A DNA stretch of 64,000 bases from Chromera velia (lineage: Eukaryota; Sar; Chromeraceae), in the NCBI GenBank assembly GCA_018398765.1, contig JAHBMJ010005306.1, positions 1 through 64,000 of the forward strand. The letters are read 5' to 3'. The stretch's first letter is position 1; every line of letters begins with the position of its first letter. This document shows, in pieces, positions 24,559 through 34,900 of this stretch. The notes beneath the pieces were generated by a model. That model made no database searches. It was not told where the DNA came from and was given only the letters and a program-made list of their open reading frames with translations. The translations under genes and the position numbers were made by a program.

Positions 24559-24867
24559 TCATTGACACACAGTTCCAAGCGCGAAGAAATACAAACGCTC
24601 GCACACCACAAGCCATTACGCAGCCTCATGCAGTTGCAGACAAAGAATGACTGTCGTTCTCATGCATGCATGATTCAAGGGGGCGGGCATGAAGAAAAAG
24701 AAGGGGAGAAAGGCAGCCACGCAGAGTCTCATGCAGACGGAAGTTCGAAGGGCATGATCGGAGTTGTTGTGGAAGTGAATGCAGGGTCGACCACCCGGAG
24801 AACATCCAGATAAAAAGAGACAGGTGGAGGAGCGGGGGGGGGGGCAGACAAGCAGACGCCAAAGCTT

Positions 24868-25016
24868 ACCGACCATCTTGAATGTTCACAATTCCAGTCC
24901 ACAGACCGACCATCTTGAATGTTCACAATTCCAGTCCACAGACCGACCATCTTGAATGTTCACAATTCCAGTCCACAGACCGACCATCTTGAATGTTCAC
25001 AATTCTAGTCCACAGG
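24868..25016. repeat. Four-copy 37-bp tandem repeat
   Basis: Four near-identical direct copies of a 37-base unit containing ACCATCTTGAATGTTCACAA, the last copy with one substitution. The unit length is not a multiple of three and the array overlaps the ankyrin-like exon end. Confidence 0.92.
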
Positions 25017-25073
25017 GCAGCCACCCGCGTTAGATCCTCCAACGCCCCACTTTGCGCCGCCTCAAACCACTCC
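24870..25073 (-). pseudogene. Ankyrin-like exon with internal 37-bp minisatellite
   Basis: Minus-strand candidate exon: acceptor TTTTGTGCAG at 25074, donor GTAAGC at 24869. It encodes WFEAAQSGALEDLTRVAALW then RIVNIQDG, the usual opening of an ankyrin array (FEAA--G-LE-V--L…VNIQDG). The final part is repeated four times as a 37-base unit, which shifts the frame each time and creates a stop, so the exon is probably dead. With a single unit the exon would read straight into the donor. No further exons of this gene were found; the copia element lies immediately beyond. Confidence 0.4.
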
Positions 25074-25195
25074 CTGCACAAAACAGATCAAGAATCGCGG
25101 CAAAAGTATCAACTTATAAGCATAAAGCGAATGGGCAGCTTCGGTCGCGCCCTTTGGACAGGAGTGGGGGGCTGCTTATGTATATGGATGCATGC

Positions 25196-25228
<33 letters not shown>

Positions 25229-26503
25229 TAAACTACGTTTCTTTCTTTCCCCTCCATCGTTTCACGACAAACAGACAGACAGACAGATGGAAAGACATGC
25301 AGGCACTTTAGCATTTTGCACATGCCGCCGTTAAGACTCCTCACCTCTGCAGTGATTGAGGGGGACTAAAGAGGCCTAAAAGGCTCCTTCTCGATGTTGC
25401 AGTGCCCATGGAAAAATACTTCAGCCACGTGTCCTCCTTGGCATGACTTTTTCACTCAAGAAGCACGCAGACTTCAATTAATGCTGAAGGAGGAGACTCG
25501 TAGTCCGCCTTGGTCAATCCATGTGAGGAAGATTTGCCGGAGCCTTTCTATTCATACTGCCTCTGGCGAAGAAAGATCTCGAAGCAGGCCCCAGTTGGAG
25601 GAAGAATCAAGTGGAAAGAATGTCCAAGGCAGGCAGGCCTGGACGGAGTCTGTCCCTCTTTCTATATGTTCCTCTCGCCATGCAGGAATACATGTGAATA
25701 AGGTCAGTCAGACTGAGTCAGGTGGCAAAGTTTGGTTAGGTAGAGACGCGCAGATTCACGTTCCTCTATCAGAAAGGAAGCCTCTCTGGGTTGATCTGGA
25801 CTTTGGGCTTATTGCATGACCCCTAAGGCGGCTTTGTGTGGTGAAGCTGCACTAAGTTCTCTCAGAGAGAGTCAGAGGGAGAGACCGATCGAGATCGCCG
25901 CGCATGCATGGATCCACGGACGCGGCATGCATGAAAAAACTCTTAATCACAATCCACGAATTTGGCAAAAGAAAAAAACTCTGCAGGCCGCGGCCGCGGC
26001 GTTTAATTCCTAGTTTCAATCATCTCAGTTTTCGAGCTACAGTTATAGCCGAACCTAAGTCGCAGGCTTATGCTTTCATATATGCTTTATGAGCTATCGT
26101 TTTCCGACCTCCTTTCTGAGATACAACAACCATCATCTGCTTATAATTAGAGATTCTACTCGATGTGACAATTGAGCAGCTTCGACGCTGCTTCGTTGTC
26201 AGTCTTTATCACGACTCATTAATCACACAGTTTCATACTTAAGATTAAACTATCGATCCTAAGATCAGTGCTAAACATGTTTTTACTTTTCGACCTAAAG
26301 CTATATAAACCATCCTTCTAAAAAAAAAAATATGTAGGCTGTCATCTGGTCTTCATGGCTAGCCAGGTTAGGTTCATGAAGGTTCATAAACAATTAAACT
26401 GACTTGTACTGACTTAGCATTTTCTACAAGATATATTGTTATCATATGACACTGCTGAGTAACTGCTCTACCTAGGACACCCGGCCAATTAAATCATTAT
26501 CAC
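25074..26503. other. Unassigned region
   Basis: Contains a GACA microsatellite (about 25197-25228 and again 25270-25286). An open frame of about 140 codons at 25394-25819 has no recognised family, biased codons or clear splice partners. 26000-26500 is AT-rich. I see no supported gene. Confidence 0.35.
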
Positions 26504-26626
26504 TATTATACATCATCATCATCATCATCATCATTATTATTAATCGGTCTATAGGCCATCATGCAGTGCATGAGTCTAGGACAATGCTTTATTGCCCCTT
26601 TGCCAGACTTGCATCATACAACGGGA
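26504..26626 (+). repeat. Direct repeat copy 1 with (ATC)n tract
   Basis: About 120 bases made of an ATC/ATT trinucleotide tract followed by a unique stretch beginning AATCGGTCTATAGGCCATCA. It recurs with few differences at 27967-28086 in the same orientation. The two copies flank about 1.34 kb holding retroelement tails. Confidence 0.9.
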
Positions 26627-26897
26627 GGGGGCTTCACTCTCGCAACTCTAAACACCCTGCATCTAGAAGATGCTTTCTAAATCGCTGATGCCGTTTCCCT
26701 TCTGTGGGAGGAGTACGACAACTGCAATAGAGACTCTCAGGCAGTAGAGGCAGACAGGAAGACCGGTAGAGAGGGGGGACGGGAGATGTACGTGGGAGAT
26801 AGAAAAAGAACATTCAAAGGTGAGACGGGAAGAGAGGTAAGTAACCATCACATACATCGAATCGCAGGCCTTACGATGGAGGGTGCAGACAGATGTT

Positions 26898-27368
26898 TCA
26901 CAAGAGTCGCAGGGCCGGTATGGGTGAGTGTCTGAGTGCCAGGGTGACCTTCATTCGTGCCAACAATTCGCTTTGCGTGGCGTGTTTTAGAGGGGTGGAG
27001 TCTATTGATAGCAACCACTTTCTCTCTCTTTTTTGGGCTCTGTCTAATTTGGCTTCAATTTCGGCTACAATTGCATTCAGAGCCTCTCGATCTGCTCTTG
27101 TTTCTGTGCATTCAGTCAGCCGGTGCAGTAGATCGTCTGCTTTGCCCCTGCATGCAGGGTAAACCGCGTCTTCCAGCCTTCTGTGAGGTACATGGGGGCA
27201 ACCACCGAGCAACATATACAGCAAGGCTGAAAAAGGGCCTGAGGACCAGATTGCAGTGCGAGGGAGGGAAACGAAACGGGGGGACGAAGGGGATGACTCA
27301 GAGGGAAAAGTAGAGGAAAAGAAAAGGAGAAATGAACATTGGGCAGTAGGATAAGACATTTGAAACAC
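26898..27368 (-). pseudogene. Non-LTR retroelement C-terminal zinc-binding tail (minus copy)
   Basis: Open stretch ending at a stop at 26898. It contains YPACRGKADDLLHRLTECTE then REALNAIVAEIEAKLD, a C-x-x-C-like/His/Cys cluster followed by a helix. This resembles the zinc-binding tail at the end of L1-type and related reverse transcriptases. The segment at 27441-27857 on the opposite strand carries the same pattern. No RT core is nearby, so this is a 5'-truncated remnant. Confidence 0.45.
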
Positions 27369-27440
27369 ATTTGGTCTGACGCCTCTGCCAAACTCGGTCT
27401 ATAGGTCCTTTCCACCTAACGAATCCATTCAGGAAAGAAG

Positions 27441-27857
27441 GTGTCGGTGCCGTGCTCTCTGCCCTCGCCCTTTCTTCAGGCAGGCATTTCCATTACGCTC
27501 CTTTTGCTCAAAGTCGTGGGAGGGGGAGCATGCCATGGTGGGGTGCAGGAAAAATTGTGTGCACGTTGTCTGGATCAAGACAGACGACCGGTTGACGATG
27601 CTGTGCATCGCCTGACTGATTGCATAGGGAGGAGAGAGGAGCAAGCAGCATTGAAAGCGGTAGTGAGAGAAGTGAAGGATGGTTTCTCTCTTTTTGACAG
27701 GGTTACTGCTGCGCAAAGAGTGGCAGCAATCTCTAAGGTTAAAGGGGCGGGCCCAGCAGAGGTAGAAGCCTTTGAGAGCTGCTTCTTGACGCTTAATCAT
27801 AAGCCGCGGCAGGGGTTTGAAGCAATAATGAGGTGCTTAAGAGAGGTGGAGAATTGA
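27441..27857 (+). pseudogene. Non-LTR retroelement C-terminal zinc-binding tail (plus copy)
   Basis: Open stretch ending at TGA 27857. It contains CARCLDQDRRPVDDAVHRL then TDCIGRREEQAALKAVVREV, aligning with the minus-strand copy at 26898 (CRGKADDLLHRLTECTETR…ALNAIVAEI). A further helical tail follows. About 110 bases after the stop there is an ATC microsatellite, as expected for the 3' tail of a non-LTR element. Truncated at its 5' side. Confidence 0.45.
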
Positions 27858-27966
27858 GAGCATGCGTTTAATCTAGAATAATCGATCGATCAAACACCCT
27901 ATGCATGAATGCATGGATGAACGGACCACCCGAGCCCAACAGAGGCTAGGGGTTAAGTCTTCTATC

Positions 27967-28086
27967 ATTATACATCATCATCATCATCATTATTATTATT
28001 ATTAATCGGTCTATAGGCCATCATGCAATGCATGAGTCTGGGACAATGCTTTATTGCCCCTTTGCCAGACCTGCATCATACAACGG
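27967..28086 (+). repeat. Direct repeat copy 2 with (ATC)n tract
   Basis: Second copy of the 26504-26626 repeat, same orientation, with a few substitutions and a slightly different number of ATC/ATT units. Similarity ends abruptly at ACAACGGG on the right side of both copies. Confidence 0.9.
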
Positions 28087-28624
28087 GCATATGCAGTTTG
28101 TTCTGGAGTTTGTTGCTATTTTTTTCAAAAAAAATAGTTATGCATCAACTGGTCTTCGCTGGTTATATCCAAGCCCCCCTTCTGCTCTGTCATGCCTCCA
28201 GTTCGGTGGCAGTTCCTTTTTCTATGCTTCATTCATTTATGAATCATCTTCATTTTCTTCGTGTATACATGCCTTTCTTTTGTTGCACTTCATTTAATTC
28301 TTCCAATCCGACCAATCGACTTCTTGTCTAGTTTCTTGTCTGGATTTCCCTCTCGACTTCCAGTCTCCTTGCTGCGATCTCACCCGGGATCAAGCATCAA
28401 GAGAGACAGTGGAATGAACACATATTATATGACCAGTCTGTTGATGTTCAGATCGTTCAGCATCATGCCAGCATGCATGCACCTGTATGAGAAGAATGAA
28501 TCGACAGCGACAGATCGATCAGTTATGGAGAGAAGATTGCTTTATGCATCCAGTCACTCAATGCCCATTCTGGGACTTTCACTCCTTCACTCGCACTACG
28601 AAAAACCTGTTCAACACACACCCA

Positions 28625-28662
<38 letters not shown>

Positions 28663-29155
28663 GAATAGAAGACTGTTTCAGAAAAAGAAGTCAGCGTGAC
28701 GCGAACTACGAACACAAAGCATGAACGCACAAGCATGAATGCATGCATACAGACAGGCAGGCAGGCAAGCAGGTAGAAGTGAGGCGGCCACCAAGGGACA
28801 GAGGAATCGGGGCCAGTCGAATCAACAAAAAAACAAACAAACAAACAAACGTATGAAAGGAAAAAAGGACAAAAGGAGAAAAAGGGAAGGACGGAAGCAC
28901 AGACAAACAAATGAACAAACAAACAGACAGACATAGAGATCGAAGTCTGTCCGTCCCAGCGTTTCTCTTTGTCTCTGCCCCCTTCCAGTATTCCTTCCTC
29001 TTTTCCACCCCTCACCATCATTTCAATCTGATAATTTAAACGGCCGCCCCCCATTCCTTACTCCTGTCTCTTTCCAGCAAGTCTCCGCCCTGACAGTCAC
29101 TTAACACAGGAGCTTCATCGTCACTATAGGGAGGGCCCTTCACCTCAACGTAGAG

Positions 29156-29194
<39 letters not shown>

Positions 29195-29727
29195 CATGCA
29201 GAGGCTGACGGACTCACTCCCGAGTCCATCACCCAAGCATCTGTCCCCAAAGACCGATAGATAGTTTCCTCATCCAGTCTATTTCCCTCCCTCCCTGACG
29301 AAGACATTAATCAACCCGGCACCCCCTTGTGTGCCTGCCTGCCTGACGTCAACAGCACAGACACAAAAAAGAGACTGAGAAGGAGAGAGAGTCAAAGTGA
29401 CCCTCTGCTCCTCCTCTGTCGAACGAATCTTTTTGCCCCTTCCGTTACGTCCGTTCCGTACAAAAAGCCTTCACTCACTCCCTCTTGATCTGACTAAACA
29501 CCTCCGACTTCAACTGATACAGCGCTTGTAAATGAGCTCCCGCCCCTCCGACACGCACCCACCCTTGCAGGCAACTGTAATTTCAATCAACAGAGCACTT
29601 CCATTCCATTGATTTTCTTTTCTTGAACCTGCCAAATCGATTCTCTTACAATTGAACTTCTCTCTACAGACTTAGACGAACCACAACCTCACCGCTTTCC
29701 CTTTACCCTCTCTTGTTTCAATCCTTC
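28087..29727. other. Intergenic region with CA and AAAC repeats
   Basis: Contains (CA)n at about 28616-28658 and 29158-29190, AAAC units near 28830-28850 and 28905-28925, and TGCATGCA near 28468 and 28739. I see no supported exon. Confidence 0.4.
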
Positions 29728-31029
29728 TCATTCCACCGCCACTGTCTCCTTCACCTTCTCACCCCCCTCAGCATCATCGTAAGGCGGCTTCAGACGAAGA
29801 GACGCTGCCAAAAGATTCGCATGCGCAAACAGCTGAGGACGCGCCTTAGAGGACAACCCCGCGGCAATCAATTGGACCTGATCTGCACTCAGGGGCTTGT
29901 CGCATTGCGCCACCTTGGCGGGATTGCGGCAGCCCGAAAAGTCCAAAGTCTGGGACGAGTGGTCCCTTGTGAGCCAACAAGAGTGGTCCCCAAGGGATCG
30001 GGTCGAACACGTGCCAGGAGCGAATGAGCCACTGACTGTGAGGGACAGCAGGGACCCGCCAAGCAGTTGTGCGCATGTTGCTTTATACCCCCAACACTGA
30101 TTATGGGGGAAGTGGTCCATGATGGGGCAATTGCAAGGAGTGCACGCACAGTCCCCCGGACACACACCCACTTTTGAGGGGCCGCAACCTGACCCAGGCC
30201 CCCCACAGTAGTACGGTTCGGGGCTTTTACACGCAGTATTGTAAACAGCCCTACACTGACTCCCACACTCCACCTTCTTCTCACTTCCATAATGCTGCTT
30301 CACAGGCGTACCCTGCCCGTTGGCCTGAATGAAACCCATATCTACCGTCCCATTGAAATTTCTCGCAGCTCCAATAACGACGGAGTAGAGTGCTTCGGAA
30401 GGCGTGTAGGAAAAGTGGAAAGATGTGTACTGCTCAGACTCCGCACCGATCATCGCAGTGAATTGTTTGGCTACCTCTGGAGGCCAGTTGTTTGCAACGG
30501 TCCAGCTCTTCTGCACAGTGTCAACCTCAGAGGGCTGCACAGAAAGAACTGAGTGTGTCCCGGAGGCCTGTGGGTCTGAAAGGATGGCCTCAATGCCTGC
30601 TGGCATGTCCTTGGGGAGGCTTCCAGTAACCCCGTCTGTCTGCTGTTTGATCGCATCCAGAAGGAACTGTGCTGTGCAGGGGAACTGATTGCACGGTTGG
30701 GAGGCTGCAGGTTTCTTGTCTGCTGGGCATTTGGTACCTGTCGGGTCTGTCTGGCCGTCTGTGGACACACAGAGAACGGAACGGACGGCCGTACCCCCCC
30801 CACAGGGCACGGAACACTCGGACCATTCCGAGCTCATCCACTGCCATGAGGCGTCCTTCAAGAGAGTGTCGTTTGAAGAGGACAGAGACGGAGACGGGGA
30901 CGGGGTGGGAGGGGGCAGAGCACTTTGCTCGCCTGAGTCGTGGAGGCTGAACACTGACGTGGGCAGCGCCCTGCATTCAAACAGATGGAGGAGTGTGCAT
31001 ACAAGGTGCACAAGGAGAACCACACACAT
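29728..31029 (-). CDS. Secreted protein with a thrombospondin type-1 repeat
   Basis: Single minus-strand exon, 433 residues, from the ATG at 31027-31029. That start is chosen over upstream in-frame non-ATG codons because it places a hydrophobic signal peptide (MCVVLLVHLVCTLLHLFEC) at the N-terminus. A Pro/Ser-rich linker follows. Then a TSP1 domain at about residues 60-120 has WQWMSSEWSECSVPCGGG, the stacked Trp/Cys core, and later CNQFPC. The rest holds a central domain with no recognised family and a Cys-rich segment (about 255-330) with CGSQCRAVY, CGGPGSGCG and CPGDCACTPCNCP. No C-terminal membrane helix is evident, so it is probably secreted. In apicomplexan relatives TSP1 proteins mediate adhesion; a wall or cell-contact role here is inference. 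Cys pairs suggest disulfides. Divergent with PP2C-A. Confidence 0.78.
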   Translation of the reverse strand: MCVVLLVHLVCTLLHLFECRALPTSVFSLHDSGEQSALPPPTPSPSPSLSSSNDTLLKDASWQWMSSEWSECSVPCGGGTAVRSVLCVSTDGQTDPTGTKCPADKKPAASQPCNQFPCTAQFLLDAIKQQTDGVTGSLPKDMPAGIEAILSDPQASGTHSVLSVQPSEVDTVQKSWTVANNWPPEVAKQFTAMIGAESEQYTSFHFSYTPSEALYSVVIGAARNFNGTVDMGFIQANGQGTPVKQHYGSEKKVECGSQCRAVYNTACKSPEPYYCGGPGSGCGPSKVGVCPGDCACTPCNCPIMDHFPHNQCWGYKATCAQLLGGSLLSLTVSGSFAPGTCSTRSLGDHSCWLTRDHSSQTLDFSGCRNPAKVAQCDKPLSADQVQLIAAGLSSKARPQLFAHANLLAASLRLKPPYDDAEGGEKVKETVAVE

Positions 31030-31981
31030 CTTGCAGATGCAAAGAACAGATCGCAGCAGCTCACCTGCTTGAGTGCACAGCCCAAAGACCGGCAAAGCCA
31101 ATCGATTGCAGGTGGACGGCAACCCTCATCTCTCCTTCGTCCAAAGTCTCGCGCACGATATCTCTTTGCAGGCCTGTGTATCCCGCTTCTTTACGTCCCT
31201 TTGCAATGGCAATGCACTTGAGTTCTACGGCTTGGAATGAGGGAACGTGGGGTATAGCCTGGAAATGCCTGGAAGTTTAAGAGAGGCTTTTGAGCCCCGG
31301 CACAAAACGGGTACTTCTCTCCGCAGGGTGACAAGTGGAACACGTCCGCTTGCCGGGGTCTTTTGCGGGCTACAATTTGCTATTCTCGCTCACAACAGTT
31401 TGGCTGCCCGCAACAATATTCAAATTTTGAGCTTAGTAATGGAAAATAATTTTCAAAAATCCAGTTTTTCACTCCAAAAATCTCCAAAAACCCCGTCGGA
31501 AAAGCCCATTCACTGAATGTGTGAGAATATTGCTAGAGATCCGTTCTACTTCGAGACTGGAACCCTTTTTTGTTGGTGGCTCCCTCACTCAGCAGCTCCA
31601 GAAGTTGTTGAAGGCTACCGACCCTTCTCGCTACCACAGTAGAAGAGAAGCGATCCCAAACTGCGAGGCTGCTTGTAAGGCTGAGCAGAAGTGCACGCAA
31701 AGTGCAGAACACAGAAAGTGCCTTCTTTGTGAAAGTAAAACTGCGTCGACCGATCAAGAGAGAGCAGTGATCAAACTTCGAGCTCCAATCTGTGTCTTCG
31801 TTCTTTTGTTTACTGAGTGCTTGGGTGTTTTTTTGTGCTTTGTCAAAATGTTCAAAACTTTCGTACCGCCCTTGAGTGTTTGCCGTTGAATGTTCAACTG
31901 AACAGGTCCCGGTTTTGTTTAATTCTCTCTATCTCTCGAAGATTCTCGAAGGTTTTATATATGTGCACCACCGGAATTTCC
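31030..31981. promoter_or_regulatory. Divergent intergenic region between TSR gene and PP2C-A
   Basis: 952 bases separate the two start codons. The middle (31380-31500) is AT-rich. A plus-strand frame at 31521-31889 shows no recognised family. Probable shared promoter region, by position only. Confidence 0.35.
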
Positions 31982-34900
31982 ATGGAACAGCCCAGCAGCA
32001 CCTCAGCCGCAGCCTCTGGAAGCAGTCACAGAAGGGGGAAGACGGGCTGCCGTCTTTCTTCAGGGCCGCCTCGCGAAGGGTTTCTGCACCTAGCGACGCA
32101 AGTGGCGAAGACTGACGGCTACCGGTACAAACTTCAGGCTGGGAGTGTTTTGAGGTTTTTGAAGACCAGACAGAAGAAAGCGGAATGGCAGTCAAAGATA
32201 AACGCCGCCGCGAGGGAGAAGTTTGAGGTGAGCTCGTTAGCATCATCGTTTTGTGCTCTCTCTCATCCGCCTTTTCGTGAAGTGCACGATCTTTTCCCAA
32301 TTGAACTGTGGCCCAATCATGTTCACATGGTTCTTTCCCTCCATCTCCCTGAACTGCTTGCAGTCTGTGAAGCGATCGCAGCAACTGTCCCAACGCGATG
32401 ACTTCCACCCGAGCACGCAGAAAAAGTCAGTGAACTCTCAAGAGTCTACCCCCTCTGCTGTAGCGACCTCTCCGTCCACGAGAGACAGCAGAGAGAGGGA
32501 AAGGAACAGGAGGAAAGACTCTGACAGAAGTTCGGGAAGAAGGCATGAAACCTCCATTTTCTCTGCCGCAGCCGCAGCAGCAGAAGCTCTTTCACTCCAG
32601 GAAGCAGTGGAGCAGAAAGGGAGGCAAAGGGGTCATGCTGACAGGGGGAGTAAGACAGTAGCAGGGGGGAACGGAGACAGACGAGAAGACAAAGGAGGAA
32701 GAACAAGACATCCGCAACAGCCATCCTCTCTGTCTTCATCTTATTCTCACGCACCCCAAGGGCGGAAACCTTCCGCCTCTTCCTACAACGATCGGAGAGA
32801 TATTCCCGCTCCAACCTCCCCGCAGAACGCACACACACCGCATCCCCCCCCTCAGCAACAGCAGCAGCAACGGCACCAATCGAGCTTGTCGACCCACAAG
32901 CAGTCAGAGGCCCACGGCACCCCTCCCCAACCGTCCTCGGATGGCACCACCGCAAGCACGTCGATGAGTGTCACAAGTCACCGTAGCCAGCCCCCCCCCC
33001 TTGGACCCTCCCCCCTCGAGTCCCAGGACATATCCGTCTCCCTTTCTTCCTCTGCCAGTGCAACCACCACGACTTCAACGGCCGGGCACCGCGATGTCCC
33101 CCGTGAGAGAGACAAAGAAAAGGACGAACGCGCTCCCACCGTCTCTACCCGTTCCTCATCTGATTCCCATTCTGGCTCTGTCTCCGCCGCCTCTGTTCCC
33201 GTCCCTTCTCCTCCTCGGGCACCCACCGCCACTGCCCGAACCGCACAGAACCGCACGCATGCCCTGTCGCGAGCTCCAGCTGCCCCGCCACCCACTCTAC
33301 ATCGTTCTGAAGCTGCCGCATCGATAGCGATGGGGAAGAGCTCAAGCAACTCTGGAGTCTGGCCGACAACAGAGGAAGGAACGAAAATCAGGGACCTGCC
33401 AGATACAGGGTCAGCCCTTTGGTGTGTTGGTGTTGCATGCGACGGACAAATGCATGGACTCTTTCCGTCTTGTTTTTTCTGTCCTCCTCTCACTTCTCTC
33501 CACCTGGTTGGAAGCACAAATCTTTGAACGCATCTTCTCCTTTCCTTTCATCTTCTCTGACGATCGATCAATTGCGTCTTGTTCTTTTCCTTCTCTTTCG
33601 TTCTGCGGGCCGGACTAGCTTCTTTAGGGAACCTTTCCTCTTCTCAATGTTTTGGGGTTTGTGGGTGTACTTGCTCGGATTTAAGGCCTAAAGCCTTCTC
33701 AGGTCGTTTACTCCCACGTCGAACCGCTGCATACATTTTCCCCTCGTGCGTGCATTCTTCATTGATTCGTTCGTTCGTTTTTGCCAACAAACTGCTTGCA
33801 GGCGTGCGGACGTGATTATTAAGTGGGTCGACCCACAGGCGCACGTCGTTGAGCTCGCGGGGTCGTTCACTGGGCGTCCGTGGGAAGAGCGCCTCTCGTT
33901 GTGGAGGTGCCCCGCGTCTGGCATCTTCTGGGTGTCCCTTCTGGAAGCGGTGCCTGAACTGAAAACAGGGGTGCACTTCTACAAGTTCGTGGTCGACGGC
34001 GAATGGAGGTTGGTCGGTCGGTCGATTGGGGGTGGGGTGGGGGGAGGGAAAGCTGAGCATGAGCATGGATGGTTCTGTTTATGTACGGGTTCTTGCACTG
34101 GTTCTCTCTCACAAGTGACTGGCCTCCTGTCAACCCGTGTATGTTCCTTCCTGCGTTTTGTTTGTGTGCGTGTGTGTGTGTGTGTGTGTGTGCGTGTGTG
34201 TGCGTGTGTGTGTGTGCAGGTGCGACGACTCAATGCCTCAGCAGAGAGACCCGGGGGACAACTGGAACAATGTCCTGATTGTCTCTCCCGCCGTCCGTCG
34301 CACCCGCTCCCGCCCGTTGACGATCAACAACGACGGCGGGGCGTCCTTCGCCTCATCTCCCGCAGCAGCAAGCGCCGCCACCCACAGCGACTTTCCCGGC
34401 TCCCCCGCCGCTGACTTTCACCACCGCAAAGACTTGGCCGGCTGCCCACAGCACAACCACAGTCCCAAAAGCCCCCATGTTCACACGGGAGGGCACTACC
34501 CCCATCAGCACCACCCACCCTCTCAGCATCACCACCCGCAACAGTATCATTCCTCTGCAGGGGGGGGGGGCCTCCACCCTCATTCTGCTGGGGGCGGGGG
34601 GGGGCCTTGCAACTTTTATGCGCACGAGTCGATGGGTTCTTTCAATGAGGGTGACTCTGTCACTTCTCACGAACATGATGCCGACCGTGCGGCAAATGGC
34701 GACCTCTTGATGAAGCACTCGCAGTCAGCGACGCACGTTGCGCTCGCGGCGTCACGCGAGGAAGGTCTCCGCCGGGTGACAAGTCTGTCCGTCCAGGGCT
34801 GGCCCCCCTCCGTTCTTGAATTTCTGATTTCTCCCGATCTTTTAGTTGACCTCCAGCTGCCCATTGACGTTCGTGAGAACTCAGGGCTGAAGCTGATGTC

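Larger units (their letters stand above)
20763..24629 (-). mobile_element. Ty1/copia-type LTR retrotransposon, decayed, 5' part missing
   Basis: Internal region of a copia element on the minus strand. It contains the order that defines copia (integrase before reverse transcriptase, then RNase H) over about 3.7 kb. Gag and most of protease are absent: upstream of the integrase the frame is broken near 24535-24560, and beyond about 24630 no element sequence is seen. No 5' LTR was found. The pol frame is otherwise long and intact apart from one TAA, so insertion is relatively young, but the copy is not autonomous. Confidence 0.85.

Noticed and set aside
24868-25016. Four regularly spaced repeats, CRISPR-like at first glance
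   Set aside because: The 37-base units are directly adjacent with no spacers, and the genome is eukaryotic; it is a minisatellite.
25394-25819. 141-codon plus-strand frame
   Set aside because: No domain, no convincing splice sites, and two other frames overlap; left as unassigned.
31521-31889. 122-codon plus-strand frame between TSR and PP2C-A
   Set aside because: No family, AT-rich surroundings and no splice link to PP2C-A exon 1, which has its own good ATG and no need for an upstream exon.
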